Shown here: positions 36,601 to 49,881 of the stretch, piece after piece
Numbering within the stretch: the stretch's first letter is position 1
Layout of the letters: the number at the start of each line of letters is the position of its first letter
Source of the DNA: Dryomyza anilis
Taxonomy: Eukaryota; Arthropoda; Insecta; Diptera; Dryomyzidae
Length of the DNA: 64,000 bases
Direction of reading: 5' to 3'
NCBI GenBank assembly: GCA_951804985.1
Contig: OX638131.1
Span: 61,961,500-62,025,499 of the forward strand
Made by a program: the position numbers and the translations under genes
Notes under the pieces: model-generated
The model's database searches: none
The model's input: the letters and a program-made list of their open reading frames with translations, nothing else
What the model was told of the DNA's origin: nothing

Positions 36601-37572
36601 TTATAATCCATTTCTTTAACATGTTGTTGTGATATTTTTTTAATTTACCTTGAATTTCTAATACTGAGTTTACTCCCTCTCTTTTAATTACTTTAAATGG
36701 TCCGCGATATGGTGGTTGATTTTTCTTTCTATTAATGTTTTTACTAGTACTAATTCTCCTACCTCTAATATGAATGGATTTGTAACATGATTTTTCTCTA
36801 TTCTTTTCTTTTTTATCTCTTCTATTATATTTTAAATTTTCTCAAATGAAAATTTCCATCTATGTTTTAATTCTTGTGCATAATAATCTATGTTGTACGC
36901 TATTTTCTCTTTATTAATTTTATCGTTTGGCAAATATGGTAGTTTGCCAAAAACTAGCTCATAAGGCGAGTAATTTGTATCTACATACGGTGTAGTATTG
37001 TATGCGAAAGAGTAATACGGTATCCAATAGTCCCATTCATCATCTTTACAAAAATTCATTAAGTACCCTATGATTTCTTTCTATCGAGCCCAAAGTCTCA
37101 TGATGATATGGAGCACTAAAGATCTGTTCAATATCTAATAGGTTACATATTTCAGTCATTAATTTCGATTTTAAAATTTTCTATCCGATTTTAAAATTTT
37201 AAAATAGCCATATATTAATATAAACTGTTCTACTAAAGTTTTAGTTACAGTTTTTGCATCTTTTGTCTCTATTGGACATGCTAGTACATATTTGGTTAAT
37301 TCACATTGTATCGTAAGTATATGTCTATAATGATTCGACAATCGTAAAGGACCTACGGTATCTATCGATACTACTTCAAAACTTGTTCCTGGCGTGTCTG
37401 TTAAATTGAATTTCTCTTTTATATGTTTCGTTTGTTTATTTATCTTACATTGTTCGCAATTAAGTACATATTTTTTTATCATTTTGCTCATATCTTTCCA
37501 TATATAACTCTGTTTTAATTTTAAAATTGTTTTTTTAACACGTAAATGACCTCCGTGTGTAGAATTATGATA
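33631..37572. repeat. Array unit U6, 3' deleted
   Basis: 3.94 kb. E part 33631-35807, linker 35808-36595, gypsy part 36596-37572. At 37571-37573 the integrase (GAATTATGATAC) fuses to the next E at GGTTTCGGTTTTG, removing the tether and the first ~70 bp of the U7 E. TAC is shared at the joint. Confidence 0.93.
36596..37572 (-). pseudogene. Gypsy integrase remnant, U6 (tether deleted)
   Basis: It retains the core and GPY/F module but loses the tether and part of the zinc-binding region at the U6/U7 deletion. It keeps the SDR segment, so the core frame is broken as in U1-U4 and U9. Confidence 0.9.
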
Positions 37573-40422
37573 CGGTTTCGGTTTTGATTTCGGTTTTTGT
37601 ATAAAGTTTCTTTTTTTCCATATTTTTCTAATAATTTATCATTGTTTATATGGTGCTAAGTTATGTTCAAATTGTGATATTGGGGAAAAGATATTGCATT
37701 GCCCCAATTTCTTGTTATTTTAGTAAAAATATTGTGTTATATGAATTATTTAATTGATTTCGTCAAGAAAAAATTTCAATTCAAAATTTCGTGATCATAA
37801 ACCAATGAAAAGCTACATTTTGACTTTACCTGAGATATGATCAAAATTGCAAAAGAGATCCGCGAATCGAACCGTAAACAAGAGTAACAAGAATACATCG
37901 GTAAATATTCTTAAACTTCCTAAGAAGAAGAATATTGTACGATTTGCATCCATAAAAGCCAAAGAAATTTAATTTCAACAATTCAATGAACTGCAGTATC
38001 TGCAAACAAATATCTGCCTGTATAATTGAAATGTTCGAACTGGTCGAACTTGCACTTTATTTTTCGTATTTTCTTAAGTAGTTACAGAGATGTAATAATT
38101 TTAAACTTTTTTTTCTAATGTTTTCATGCATTACTATTATTTTTTATTACCTTATTATTACCTATTTATCCTATATATGTCCGAAATTGAACTGTTTTGA
38201 ACTACAAGTAACAATGGAAAGCGTGCAAAATATTTACGTGAACATTAATGAAGATGTGTTTTTATTTTTTTTTTCTTTTTTCAAGGCTAAATAATTTAAG
38301 CATCTTAAAAATAAGGTCACTTTTGAAGCGGTAAATAGTTTCAAAAGTGCTTAAAAAATTGCTTCAAAGAGATAAAATAGACAAAACAATGTTGTTTCTC
38401 TTTTCTTCGCTACGCTAGTTCGTACATCGATTGTGCATATGCACTGTGCTGTGCTATTCACATTATTATTTTTGTTTTACTTTTATACATAGTTTTTTTG
38501 TTAATTGTAAAATCATTAAGTTTTTCTTAAGTTATGTTCTATGTGCATTATTTCAAATAACTTATAAAAACAAAAAAAAATAATATATGAGCATTTTCTT
38601 TTTGTGTTTTTTTTTCCACAAATCTGCTGATTCGTTTGAAAGTGCAACAACAACAAAAATGCGAATAAGGCAGCGTCCAAGCTTATGATATAATTTTTGA
38701 CCGGAAACTTTTTGTACCTCAAAGAAAACTCGTTGTTGTTGCCAACTAGATAGCTGTACTCGACACATACATGTGGTGTGGTGCCATGCGACTGTCTGTT
38801 GTCATACGTCTGTCAGTTGTCATGCGTCTGTCTGTTGTCATACGTCTGTTTGTTGAAATGCGATGATACAGGATAGCAACGAAGAGTTGTCGTTGTGAAA
38901 GTATGTGTATACTCATTGTAATTCGTTATTGTTGTTTCTCTTCTTTCTGTTAGTGTTCGCTTTATAGCGTTTGAGATTGTGTTCGGAAAGATAAATGTTA
39001 CCCTGCAAGATATTATTTGTGTTCTTTTGACAGACGGTACGTGTAGCATACGGATTTTTTTAATACGTATAATAATTTATATTTTGTTGAAGATATTGAA
39101 AATATGGAAAATAAGTAACTTAAATACAATTAGTGTTCAAATTCTATTCGTTTTCATAATTAATATGTAGTTTAAGATATTTGTCTTCGATCTTTTATAT
39201 AAAATTTAAAAAGTAAAATTGTTCAAGATTATTGCAAGCAAAAGCAAGAAAGGTATTGCTAGAACAAGATCATATGTAGCTATGCAAGAGCAAGATTACC
39301 ATTTCTTGTCTTGTTTTTGCAAATGATCATCACTAACCGCTACACAAATTACAGAAACAAAAAACAAATTTTAGACCAAAGACCGTTGTTTTGATAATAT
39401 TGTTTCTCAAAAAACCACATGTGAATTTTTGTACAACAAAAAGTTTTATTTTGGAAACTCCAAATTTTATTAAATGACATTTAAACATGCCTTATTCCTT
39501 AGATCTTTATATAAAATCAAATATGTTTTTATGTTATACTTTTTTAAAAACCGGTTTAAAACCGAAACCGTTTATTTTGGTTTTGGATATCGGTTTATTT
39601 CTGATTTTCGTATAACGGTTTCGGTTAAGGTTTCGGTTTTAAAAATGAAACGGTTTTAAACGGATATCTGTTTCGGTTACGGTTTCAATCCTTGCTTTAA
39701 AATAATGCATATTTTACGATTTTATAAAAATCTCAACTGGTTCGGGTTGGGAACATATACAAAAAGTCCAATTTGTAATCAACATCGTAATATTTTATTT
39801 AATAAATTAATGCAGTACTAAAATATCAAACCATTTCATTTTTTAAACTTGTTATTGCAAAAAAAGTATTCCGTAAGATAGTACTTACTATTGGCATTCA
39901 AATCCATAATAACTTTTGCAAAAAATAATGGTAAGAAATACCCAAATAACGACTTGAAGTAGAGATGCAAATGAGCGTAAACAAAATATTAAAAAAAATC
40001 AGATTTCAATTTATGATTTCAATGATTTTTTATAAAAAGACGCACTACATTCTATTCTCGAAATCGTTGTATTTAGATGTATCTAATATTGTACTACACT
40101 GCAAATTAATTTTGACGTGTTTTTCAAAGTTTGAGATTTCGACTTTTGGCCAGGTTTTTCATACAAATACTCCTCTGTTTGTCGTAGCGAAAATCCAAAT
40201 CTCCGCTACGAATACGAATTTTTTTTAGCTATCTTGAGATCCGTGCGGAATTGCATTCCGCGTTGCCAATACAAAAATGTAACTTCGAAAATTTGAAATC
40301 AGCTGTTTATGTCAAATCAGTGAAAATTTACCAACAAAAATCATTTGTGTTAAATTTGTTTAATTGTTAAATTAGTCTTCAAATATTGATGTAGGCGAAT
40401 TATAATTTGTATAATTCAATCA

Positions 40423-40425
<3 letters not shown>

Positions 40426-40493
<68 letters not shown>
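40426..40493. repeat. (TA)n tract in U7 linker, 68 bp
   Basis: Same site as the U2 tract. Confidence 0.97.
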
Positions 40494-40496
<3 letters not shown>

Positions 40497-40528
40497 ATTA
40501 TTTTTTTATTTAAATGTTTTTTTTTTTA

Positions 40529-41730
40529 ATTTATTATAATCCATTTCTTTAACATGTTGTTGTGATATTTTTTTAATTTACCTTGAATTTCTAATACTGA
40601 GTTTACTCCCTCTCTTTTAATTACTTTAAATGGTCCGCGATATGGTGGTTGATTTTTCTTTCTATTAATGTTTTTACTAGTACTAATTCTCCTACCTCTA
40701 ATATGAATGGATTTGTAACATAATTTGTCTCTATTCTTTTCTTTTTTATCTCTTCTATTATATTTTAAATTTTCTCAAATGAAAATTTCAATCTATGTTT
40801 TAATTCTTGTGCATAATAATCTATGTTGTACGCTATTTTCTCTTTATTAATTTTATCGTTTGGCAAATATGGTAGTTTTCCAAAAACTAGCTCATAAGGC
40901 GAGTAATTTGTATCTACATACGGAGTAGTATTGTATGCGAAAGAGTAATACGGGATCCAATAGTCCCATTCATCATCTTTACAAAAATTCATTAAGTACC
41001 CTATGATTTCTTTCTATCGAGCCCAAAGTCTCATGATGATATGGAGCACTAAAGATCTGTTCAATATCTAATAGGTTACATATTTCAGTCATTAATTTCG
41101 ATTTTAAAATTTTAAAATTGTCATATATTAATATAAACTGTTCTACTAAAGTTTTAGTTACAGTTTTTGCATCTTTTGTCTCTATTGGACATGCTAGTAC
41201 ATATTTGGTTAATTCACATTGTATCGTAAGTATATGTCTATAATGATTCGACAATCGTAAAGGACCTACGGTATCTATCGATACTACTTCAAAACTTGTT
41301 CCTGGCGTGTCTGTTAAATTGAATTTCTCTTTTATATGTTTCGTTTGTTTATTTATCTTACATTGTTCGCAATTAAGTACATATTTTTTTATCATTTTGC
41401 TCATATCTTTCCATATATAACTCTGTTTTAATTTTAAAATTGTTTTTTTAACACGTAAATGACCTCCGTGTGTAGAATTATGATACTTAATTTTTCCTGT
41501 GTTTCTTTGCATAAAATTCTTCTTGGTTCCTTATACATTAATATATTTAAATTATTTTTCTTTTGTTGCAACTTGTTAAATATTGTTTTAAATTTTTCTA
41601 TGGCCATAGATTCAAATATTATATCTTTCTTGTTCAAAGCTAATTCGTATATTTTTAAATTTTGCATTTTTGATGATAGTTTCTCCAAAATCAGCTGTGT
41701 GCTCTTTGGATTTTCGCTATATCTAGCTAT
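40529..41730 (-). pseudogene. Gypsy integrase remnant, U7 (core frame reopened)
   Basis: Same 20-bp loss and 177-codon core frame as U5 (40979-41512). Tether frame 41434-41742 differs from U5 at one residue. Confidence 0.9.
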
Positions 41731-44700
41731 TTTTTTTTCCACGTTTCGGTTTTAAGTTTTTATAACGAAACGGTTTCGGTATACCGGTTCCAAGTTACGG
41801 TTTCGGTTTTGATTTCGGTTTTTGTATAAAATTTCTTTTTTTTTCCATATTTTTCTAATAATTTATCATTGTTTATGTGATGCTAAGTTATGTTCAAATT
41901 GTGATATTGGGGAAAAGATATTGCATTGCCCCAATTTCTTGTTATTTTAGTAAAAATATTGTGTTATATGAATTATTTAATTGATTTCGTCAAGAAAAAA
42001 TTTCAATTCAAAATTTCGTGATCATAAACCAATGAAAAGCTACATTTTGACTTTACCTGAGATATGATCAAAATTGCAAAAGAGATCCGCGAATCGAACC
42101 GTAAACAAGAGTAACAAGAATACATCGGTAAATCATCTTAAACTTCCTAAGAAGAAGAATATTGTACGATTTGCATCCATAAAAGCCAAAGAAATTTAAT
42201 TTCAACAATTCAATGAACTGCAGTATCTGCAAACAAATATCTGCCTGTATAATTGAAATGTTCGAACTGGTCGAACTTGCACTTTATTTTTCGTATTTTC
42301 TTAAGTTGTTACAGAGATGTAATAATTTTAAACTTTTTTTTCTAATGTTTTCGTGCATTACTATTATTTTTTATTACCTTATTATTACCTATTTATCCTA
42401 TATATGTCCGAAATTGAACTGTTTTGAACTACAAGTAACAATGGAAAGCGTGCAAAATATTTACGTGAACATTAATGAAGATGTGTTTTTATTTTTTTTT
42501 TCTTTTTTCAAGGCTAAATAATTTAAGCATCTTAAAAATAAGGTCACTTTTGAAGCGGTAAATAGTTTCAAAAGTGCTTAAAAAATTGCTTCAAAGAGAT
42601 AAAATAGACAAAACAATGTTGTTTCTCTTTTCTTCGCTACGCTAGTTCGTACATCGATTGTGCATATGCACTGTGCTGTGCTATTCACATTATTATTTTT
42701 GTTTTACTTTTATACATAGTTTTTTTGTTAATTGTAAAATCATGAAGTTTTTCTTAAGTTATGTTCTATGTGCATTATTTCAAATAACTTATAAAAACAA
42801 AAAAAAATAATATATGAGCATTTTCTTTTTGTGTTTTTTTTCCACAAATCTGCTGATTCGTTTGAAAGTGCAACAACAACAAAAATGCGAATAAGGCAGC
42901 GTGCAAGCTTATGATATAATTTTTGACCGGAAACTGTTTGTACCTCAAAGAAAACTCGTTGTTGTTGCCAACTAGATAGCTGTACTCGACACATACATGT
43001 GGTGTGGTGCCATGCGACTGTCTGTTGTCATACGTCTGTCAGTTGTCATGCGTCTGTCTGTTGTCATACGTCTGTTTGTTGCCATGCGATGATACAGGAT
43101 AGCAACGAAGAGTTGTCGTTGTGAAAGTATGTGTATACTCATTGTAATTCGTTATTGTTGTTTCTCTTCTTTCTGTTAGTGTTCGCTTTATAGCGTTTGA
43201 GATTGTGTTCGGAAAGATAAATGTTACCCTGCAAGATATTATTTGTGTTCTCTTGACAGACGGTACGTGTAGCATACGGATTTTTTTAATACGTATAATA
43301 ATTTATATTTTGTTGAAGATATTGAAAATATGGAAAATAAGTAACTTAAATACAATTAGTGTTCAAATTCTATTCGTTTTCATAATTAATATGTAGTTTA
43401 AGATATTTGTCTTCGATCTTTTATATAAAATTTAAAAAGTAAAATTGTTCAAGATTCTTGCAAGCAAAAGCAAGAAAGGTATTGCAAGAACAAGATCATA
43501 TGTAGCTATGCAAGAGCAAGATTACCATTTCTTGTCTTGTTTTTGCAAATGATCATCACTAACCGCTACACAAATTACAGAAACAAAAAACAAATTTTAG
43601 ACCAAAGACCGTTGTTTTGATAATATTGTTTCTCAAAAAACCACATGTGAATTTTTGTACAACAAAAAGTTTTATTTTGGAAACTCCAAATTTTATTAAA
43701 TGACATTTAAACATGCCTTATTCCTTACATCTTTATATAAAATCAAATATGCTTTTTTAAAAACCGGTTTAAAACCGAAACCGTTTATTTTGGTTTTGGA
43801 TATCGGTTTATTTCTGATTTTCGTATAACGGTTTCGGTTAAGGTTTCGGTTTTAAAAATGAAACGGTTTTAAACGGATATCTGTTTCGGTTACGGTTTCA
43901 ATCCTTGCTTTAAAATAATGCATATTTTACGATTTTATAAAAATCTCAACTGGTTCGGGTTGGGAACATATACAAAAAGTCCAATTTGTAATCAACATCG
44001 TAATATTTTATTTAATAAATTAATGCAGTACTAAAATATCAAACCATTTCATTTTTTAAACTTGTTATTGCAAAAAAAGTATTCCGTAAGATAGTACTTA
44101 CTATTGACATTCAAATCCATAATAACTTTTGCAAAAAATAATGGTAAGAAATACCCAAATAACGACTTGAAGTAGAGATGCAAATGAGCGTAAACAAAAT
44201 ATTAAAAAAAATCAGATTTCAATTTATGATTTCAATGATTTTTTATAAAAAGACGCACTACATTCTATTCTCGAAATCGTTGTATTTAGATGTATCTAAT
44301 ATTGTACTACACTGCAAATTAATTTTGACGTGTTTTTCAAAGTTTGAGATTTCGACTTTTGGCCAGGTTTTTCATACAAATACTCCTCTGTTTGTCGTAG
44401 CGAAAATCCAAATCTCCGCTACGAATACGAATTTTTTTTAGCTATCTTGAGATCCGTGCGGAATTGCATTCCGCGTTGCCAATACAAAAATGTAACTTCG
44501 AAAATTTGAAATCAGCTGTTTATGTCAAATCAGTGAAAATTTACCAACAAAAATCATTTGTGTTAAATATGTTTAATTGTTAAATTAGTCTTCAAATATT
44601 GATGTAGGCGAGTTATAATTTGTATAATTCAATCAAAAATATATATATATATATATTTTATTATTTTTTTATTTAAATGTTTTTTTTTTTAATTTATTAT

Positions 44701-45893
44701 AATCCATTTCTTTAACATGTTGTTGTGATATTTTTTTAATTTACCTTGAATTTCTAATACTGAGTTTACTCCCTCTCTTTTAATTACTTTAAATGGTCCG
44801 CGATATGGTGGTTAATTTTTCTTTCTATTAATGTTTTTACTAGTACTAATTCTCCTACCTCTAATATGAATGGATTTGTAACATAATTTGTCTCTATTCT
44901 TTTCTTTTTTATCTCTTCTATTATATTTTAAATTTTCTCAAATGAAAATTTCCATCTATGTTTTAATTCTTGTGCATAATAATCTATGTTGTACGCTATT
45001 TTCTCTTTATTAATTTTATCGTTTGGCAAATATGGTAGTTTTCCAAAAACTAGCTCATAAGGCGAGTAATTTGTATCTACATACGGAGTAGTATTGTATG
45101 CGAAAGAGTAATACGGGATCCAATAGTCCCATTCATCATCTTTACAAAAATTCATTAAGTACCCTATGATTTCTTTCTATCGAGCCCAAAGTCTCATGAT
45201 GATATGGAGCACTAAAGATCTGTTCAATATCTAATAGGTTACATATTTCAGTCATTAATTTCGATTTTAAAATTTTAAAATTGTCATATATTAATATAAA
45301 CTGTTCTACTAAAGTTTTAGTTACAATTTTTGCATCTTTTGTCTCTATTGGACATGCTAGTACATATTTGGTTAATTCACATTGTATCGTAAGTATATGT
45401 CTATAATGATTCGACAATCGTAAAGGACCTACGGTATCTATCGATACTACTTCAAAACTTGTTCCTGGCGTGTCTGTTAAATTGAATTTCTCTTTTATAT
45501 GTTTCGTTTGTTTATTTATCTTACATTGTTCGCAATTAAGTACATATTTTTTTATCATTTTGCTCATATCTTTCCATATATAACTCTGTTTTAATTTTAA
45601 AATTGTTTTTTTAACACGTAAATGACCTCCGTGTGTAGAATTATGATACTTAATTTTTCCTGTGTTTCTTTGCATAAAATTCTTCTTGGTTCCTTATACA
45701 TTAATATATTTAAATTATTTCTCTTTTGTTGCAACTTGTTAAATATTGTTTTAAATTTTTATATGGCCATAGATTCAAATATTATATCTTTCTTGTTCAA
45801 AGCTAATTCGTATATTTTTAAATTTTGCATTTTTGATGATAGTTTCTCCAAAGTCAGCTGTGTGCTCTTTGGATTTTCGCTATATCTAGCTAT
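41731..45893. repeat. Array unit U8
   Basis: 4.16 kb. E part 41731-43907 with an 18-bp loss near 43750, linker 43908-44691 with a short TA tract, gypsy part 44692-45893. It shares CCTTACATC with U9 only. Confidence 0.93.
44692..45893 (-). pseudogene. Gypsy integrase remnant, U8 (core frame reopened)
   Basis: Same 20-bp loss and 177-codon core frame (45142-45675), with DAKIVTK for DAKTVTK. The GPY/F region carries a new stop in the minus frame: GGTTAATTTTTC replaces GGTTGATTTTTC near 44812. Confidence 0.88.
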
Positions 45894-48800
45894 TTTTTTT
45901 CCACGTTTCGGTTTTAAGTTTTTATAACGAAACGGTTTCGGTATACCGGTTCCAAGTTACGGTTTCGGTTTTGATTTCGGTTTTTGTATAAAATTTCTTT
46001 TTTTTTCCATATTTTTCTAATAATTTATCATTGTTTGTGTGATGCTAAGTTATGTTCAAATTGTGATATTGGGGAAAAGATATTGCATTGCCCCAATTTC
46101 TTGTTATTTTAGTAAAAATATTGTGTTATATGAATTATTTAATTGATTTCGTCAAGAAAAAATTTCAATTCAAAATTTTGTGATCATAAACCAATGAAAA
46201 GCTACATTTTGACTTTACCTGAGATATGATCAAAATTGCAAAAGAGATCCGCGAATCGAACCGTAAACAAGAGTAACAAGAATACATCGGTAAATCATCT
46301 TAAACTTCCTAAGAAGAAGAATATTGTACGATTTGCATCCATAAAAGCCAAAGAAATTTAATTTCAACAATTTAATGAACTGCAGTATCTGCAAACAAAT
46401 ATCTGCCTGTATAATTGAAATGTTCGAACTGGTCGAACTTGCACTTTATTTTTCGTATTTTCTTAAGTTGTTACAGAGATGTAATAATTTTAAACTTTTT
46501 TTTCTAATGTTTTCGTGCATTACTATTATTTTTTATTACCTTATTATTACCTATTTATCCTATATATGTCCGAAATTGAACTGTTTTGAACTACAAGTAA
46601 CAATGGAAAGCGTGCAAAATATTTACGTGAACATTAATGAAGATGTGTTTTTATTTTTTTTTTCTTTTTTCAAGGCTAAATAATTTAAGCATCTTAAAAA
46701 TAAGGTCTGTGAAGCACTTTTGAAGCGGTAAATATTTTCAAAAGTGCTTAAAAAATTGCTTCAAAGAGATAAAATAGACAAAACAATGTTGCTTCTCTTT
46801 TCTTCGCTACGCTAGTTCGTACATCGATTGTGCATATGCACTGTGCTGTGCTATTCACATTATTATTTTTGTTTTACTTTTATACATAGTTTTTTTGTTA
46901 ATTGTAAAATCATGAAGTTTTTCTTAAGTTATGTTCTATGTGCATTATTTCAAATAACTTATAAAAACAAAAAAAAATAATATATGAGCATTTTCTTTTT
47001 GTGTTTTTTTTCCACAAATCTGCTGATTCGTTTGAAAGTGCAACAACAACAAAAATGCGAATAAGGCAGCGTGCAAGCTTATGATATAATTTTTGACCGG
47101 AAACTTTTTGTACCTCAAAGAAAACTCGTTGTTGTTGCCAACTAGATAGCTGTACTCGACACATACATGTGGTGTGGTGCCATGCGACTGTCTGTTGTCA
47201 TACGTCTGTCAGTTGTCATGCGTCTGTCTGTTGTCATACGTCTGTTTGTTGCCATGCGATGATACAGGATAGCAACGAAGAGTTGTCGTTGTGAAAGTAT
47301 GTGTATACTCATTGTAATTCGTTATTGTTGTTTCTCTTCTTTCTGTTAGTGTTCGCTTTATAGCGTTTGAGATTGTGTTCGGAAAGATAAATGTTACCCT
47401 GCAAGATATTATTTGTGTTCTCTTGACAGACGGTACGTGTAGCATACGGATTTTTTTAATACGTATAATAATTTATATTTTGTTGAAGATATTGAAAATA
47501 TGGAAAATAAGTAACTTAAATACAATTAGTGTTCAAATTCTATTCGTTTTCATAATTAATATGTAGTTTAAGATATTTGTCTTCGATCTTTTATATAAAA
47601 TTTAAAAAGTAAAATTGTTCAAGATTCTTGCAAGCAAAAGCAAGAAAGGTATTGCAAGAACAAGATCATATGTAGCTATGCAAGAGCAAGATTACCATTT
47701 CTTGTCTTGTTTTTGCAAATGATCATCACTAACCGCTACACAAATTACAGAAACAAAAAACAAATTTTAGACCAAAGACCGTTGTTTTGATAATATTGTT
47801 TCTCAAAAAACCACATGTGAATTTTTGTACAACAAAAAGTTTTATTTTGGAAACTCCAAATTTTATTAAATGACATTTAAACATGCCTTATTCCTTACAT
47901 CTTTATATAAAATCAAATATGTTTTTATGTTATACTTTTTTAAAAACCGGTTTAAAACCGAAACCGTTTATTTTGGTTTTGGATATCGGTTTATTTCTGA
48001 TTTTCGTATAACGGTTTCGGTTAAGGTTTCGGTTTTAAAAATGAAACGGTTTTAAACGGATATCTGTTTCGGTTACGGTTTCAATCCTTGCTTTAAAATA
48101 ATGCATATTTTACGATTTTATAAAAATCTCAACTGGTTCGGGTTGGGAACATATACAAAAAGTCCAATTTGTAATCAACATCGTAATATTTTATTTAATA
48201 AATTAATGCAGTACTAAAATATCAAACCATTTCATTTTTTAAACTTGTTATTGCAAAAAAAGTATTCCGTAAGATAGTACTTACTATTGGCATTCAAATC
48301 CATAATAACTTTTGCAAAAAATAATGGTAAGAAATACCCAAATAACGACTTGAAGTAGAGATGCAAATGAGCTTAAACAAAATATTAAAAAAAAATCAGA
48401 TTTCAATTTACGATTTCAATGATTTTTTTATAAAAAGACGCACTACATTCTATTCTCGAAATCGTTGTATTTAGATGTATCTAATATTGTACTACACTGC
48501 AAATTAATTTTGACGTGTTTTTCAAAGTTTGAGATTTCGACTTTTGGCCAGGTTTTTCATACAAATACTCCTCTGTTTGTCGTAGCGAAAATCCAAATCT
48601 CCGCTACGAATACGAATTTTTTTTAGCTATCTTGAGATCCGTGCGGAATTGCATTCCGCGTTGCCAATACAAAAATGTAACTTCGAAAATTTGAAAGCAG
48701 CTGTTTATGTCAAATCAGTGAATATTTACCAACAAAAATCATTTGTGTTAAATTTGTTTAATTGTTAAATTAGTCTTCAAATATTGATGTAGGCGAATTA

Positions 48801-49100
48801 TAATTTGTATAATTCAATCAAAAATATATATATATATATATATTTTATTATTTTTTTATTTAAATGTTTTTTTATTTTTAATTTATTATAATCCATTTCT
48901 TTAACATGTTGTTGTGATATTTTTTTAATTTACCTTGAATTTCTAATACTGAGTTTACTCCCTCTCTTTTAATTACTTTAAATGGTCCGCGATATGGTGG
49001 TTGATTTTTCTTTTTATTAATGTTTTTACTAGTACTAATTCTCCTACCTCTAATATGAATGGATTTGTAACATGATTTTTCTCTATTCTTTCCTTTTTTA

Positions 49101-49251
49101 TACCCTACACTAAGAGTGAAAGGGTATATTCAGTTTGGTACGCCGTTTGTAACACCCAGAAGGAAGCATCTCCGGTATGGAAAAGTATATATATTCTTGA
49201 TCAGCATGACCTCCTGAGTCGATTTAGCGATGTCCGTCTGTCCGTCTGTCC

Positions 49252-49329
<78 letters not shown>

Positions 49330-49881
49330 CTGTCTGTTGAAATCCCTACTACTTTTAAAATTGAAGAGCTAGATAAATGAAACTTATAACTTTGATTACT
49401 AATATACCTACGCTGTATGTGCGAAAAAATTGGCGAGATCGGTTCATTGTGACCTATGATCCGACCACTTATGTTCAAATACCTCATATAAAATGTACAT
49501 ATAAAGATCAATTTTTATGTATACGTGCTTAGGTAAACTTTTTTGGTCAAATATATATTGACATCATGTTCAAGTACGTGATAATAATGTTTTCCGTCGA
49601 AAAGACCTGTGGTTCATTAAAAAAAAAATCGAAATTCGGTACACCTACCCATTTGTAAATATGGGTATCAAATGAATGGAAATTCTTCAGCGATTGAATG
49701 TTTGTAGTTATTTTCAGGATTCGTATACCCTGGTGACCTATATATCACTTTGAATGGTAACCACACATATGTGTAGGGTATTTATAGTCGGCTTAGACCG
49801 ACTATAATTTTGATAATCCTAACTATCATAATTACACCTACTTTAAAATTTCCCATGTGATCTAACCTTCCCACCTGGTTA
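49101..49881 (+). mobile_element. DINE-1/INE-1-like element inserted in U9
   Basis: It interrupts the pol GPY/F region exactly: the other units read CTTTTTTATCTCTTC, here split after CTTTTTTA, and no target bases are duplicated. Terminal hairpin TACCCTACAC..AAGGGTATA, GTATATATATTCTTGATCAG, CGATTTAGCGATGTCC, a long (GTCT)n run, and near the end GTAGGGTATTTATAGTCGGC with a GTCGGC/GACCGAC hairpin. Lack of target duplication at an A/T site fits Helitron-type insertion. It has no coding capacity. Confidence 0.85.
49231..49337. repeat. (GTCT)n / GTCC microsatellite in the DINE-like element
   Basis: About 26 copies of TGTC/CGTC. The copy at 10071-10590 has only a short run at the same place, which shows expansion within the element. 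Confidence 0.97.

Larger units (their letters stand above)
37573..41730. repeat. Array unit U7
   Basis: 4.16 kb. E part 37573-39694 (start lost in the U6/U7 deletion), linker 39695-40528 with a 68-bp TA tract, gypsy part 40529-41730. Confidence 0.93.

Noticed and set aside
14894..47566. 63-codon frame repeated in nearly every unit (starts 14894, 19073, 23332, 30928, 35104, 38979, 43205, 47375)
   Set aside because: It lies in non-coding E and begins at GTG rather than ATG in nearly all copies. Its repetition reflects unit copying; the opposite strand is open over the same stretch, as expected by chance.
16060..48700. 87-134-codon plus-strand frames in the linker (for example 31914-32318)
   Set aside because: Length varies with single-base changes between units and no family is recognised, so there is no sign of selection for the frame.
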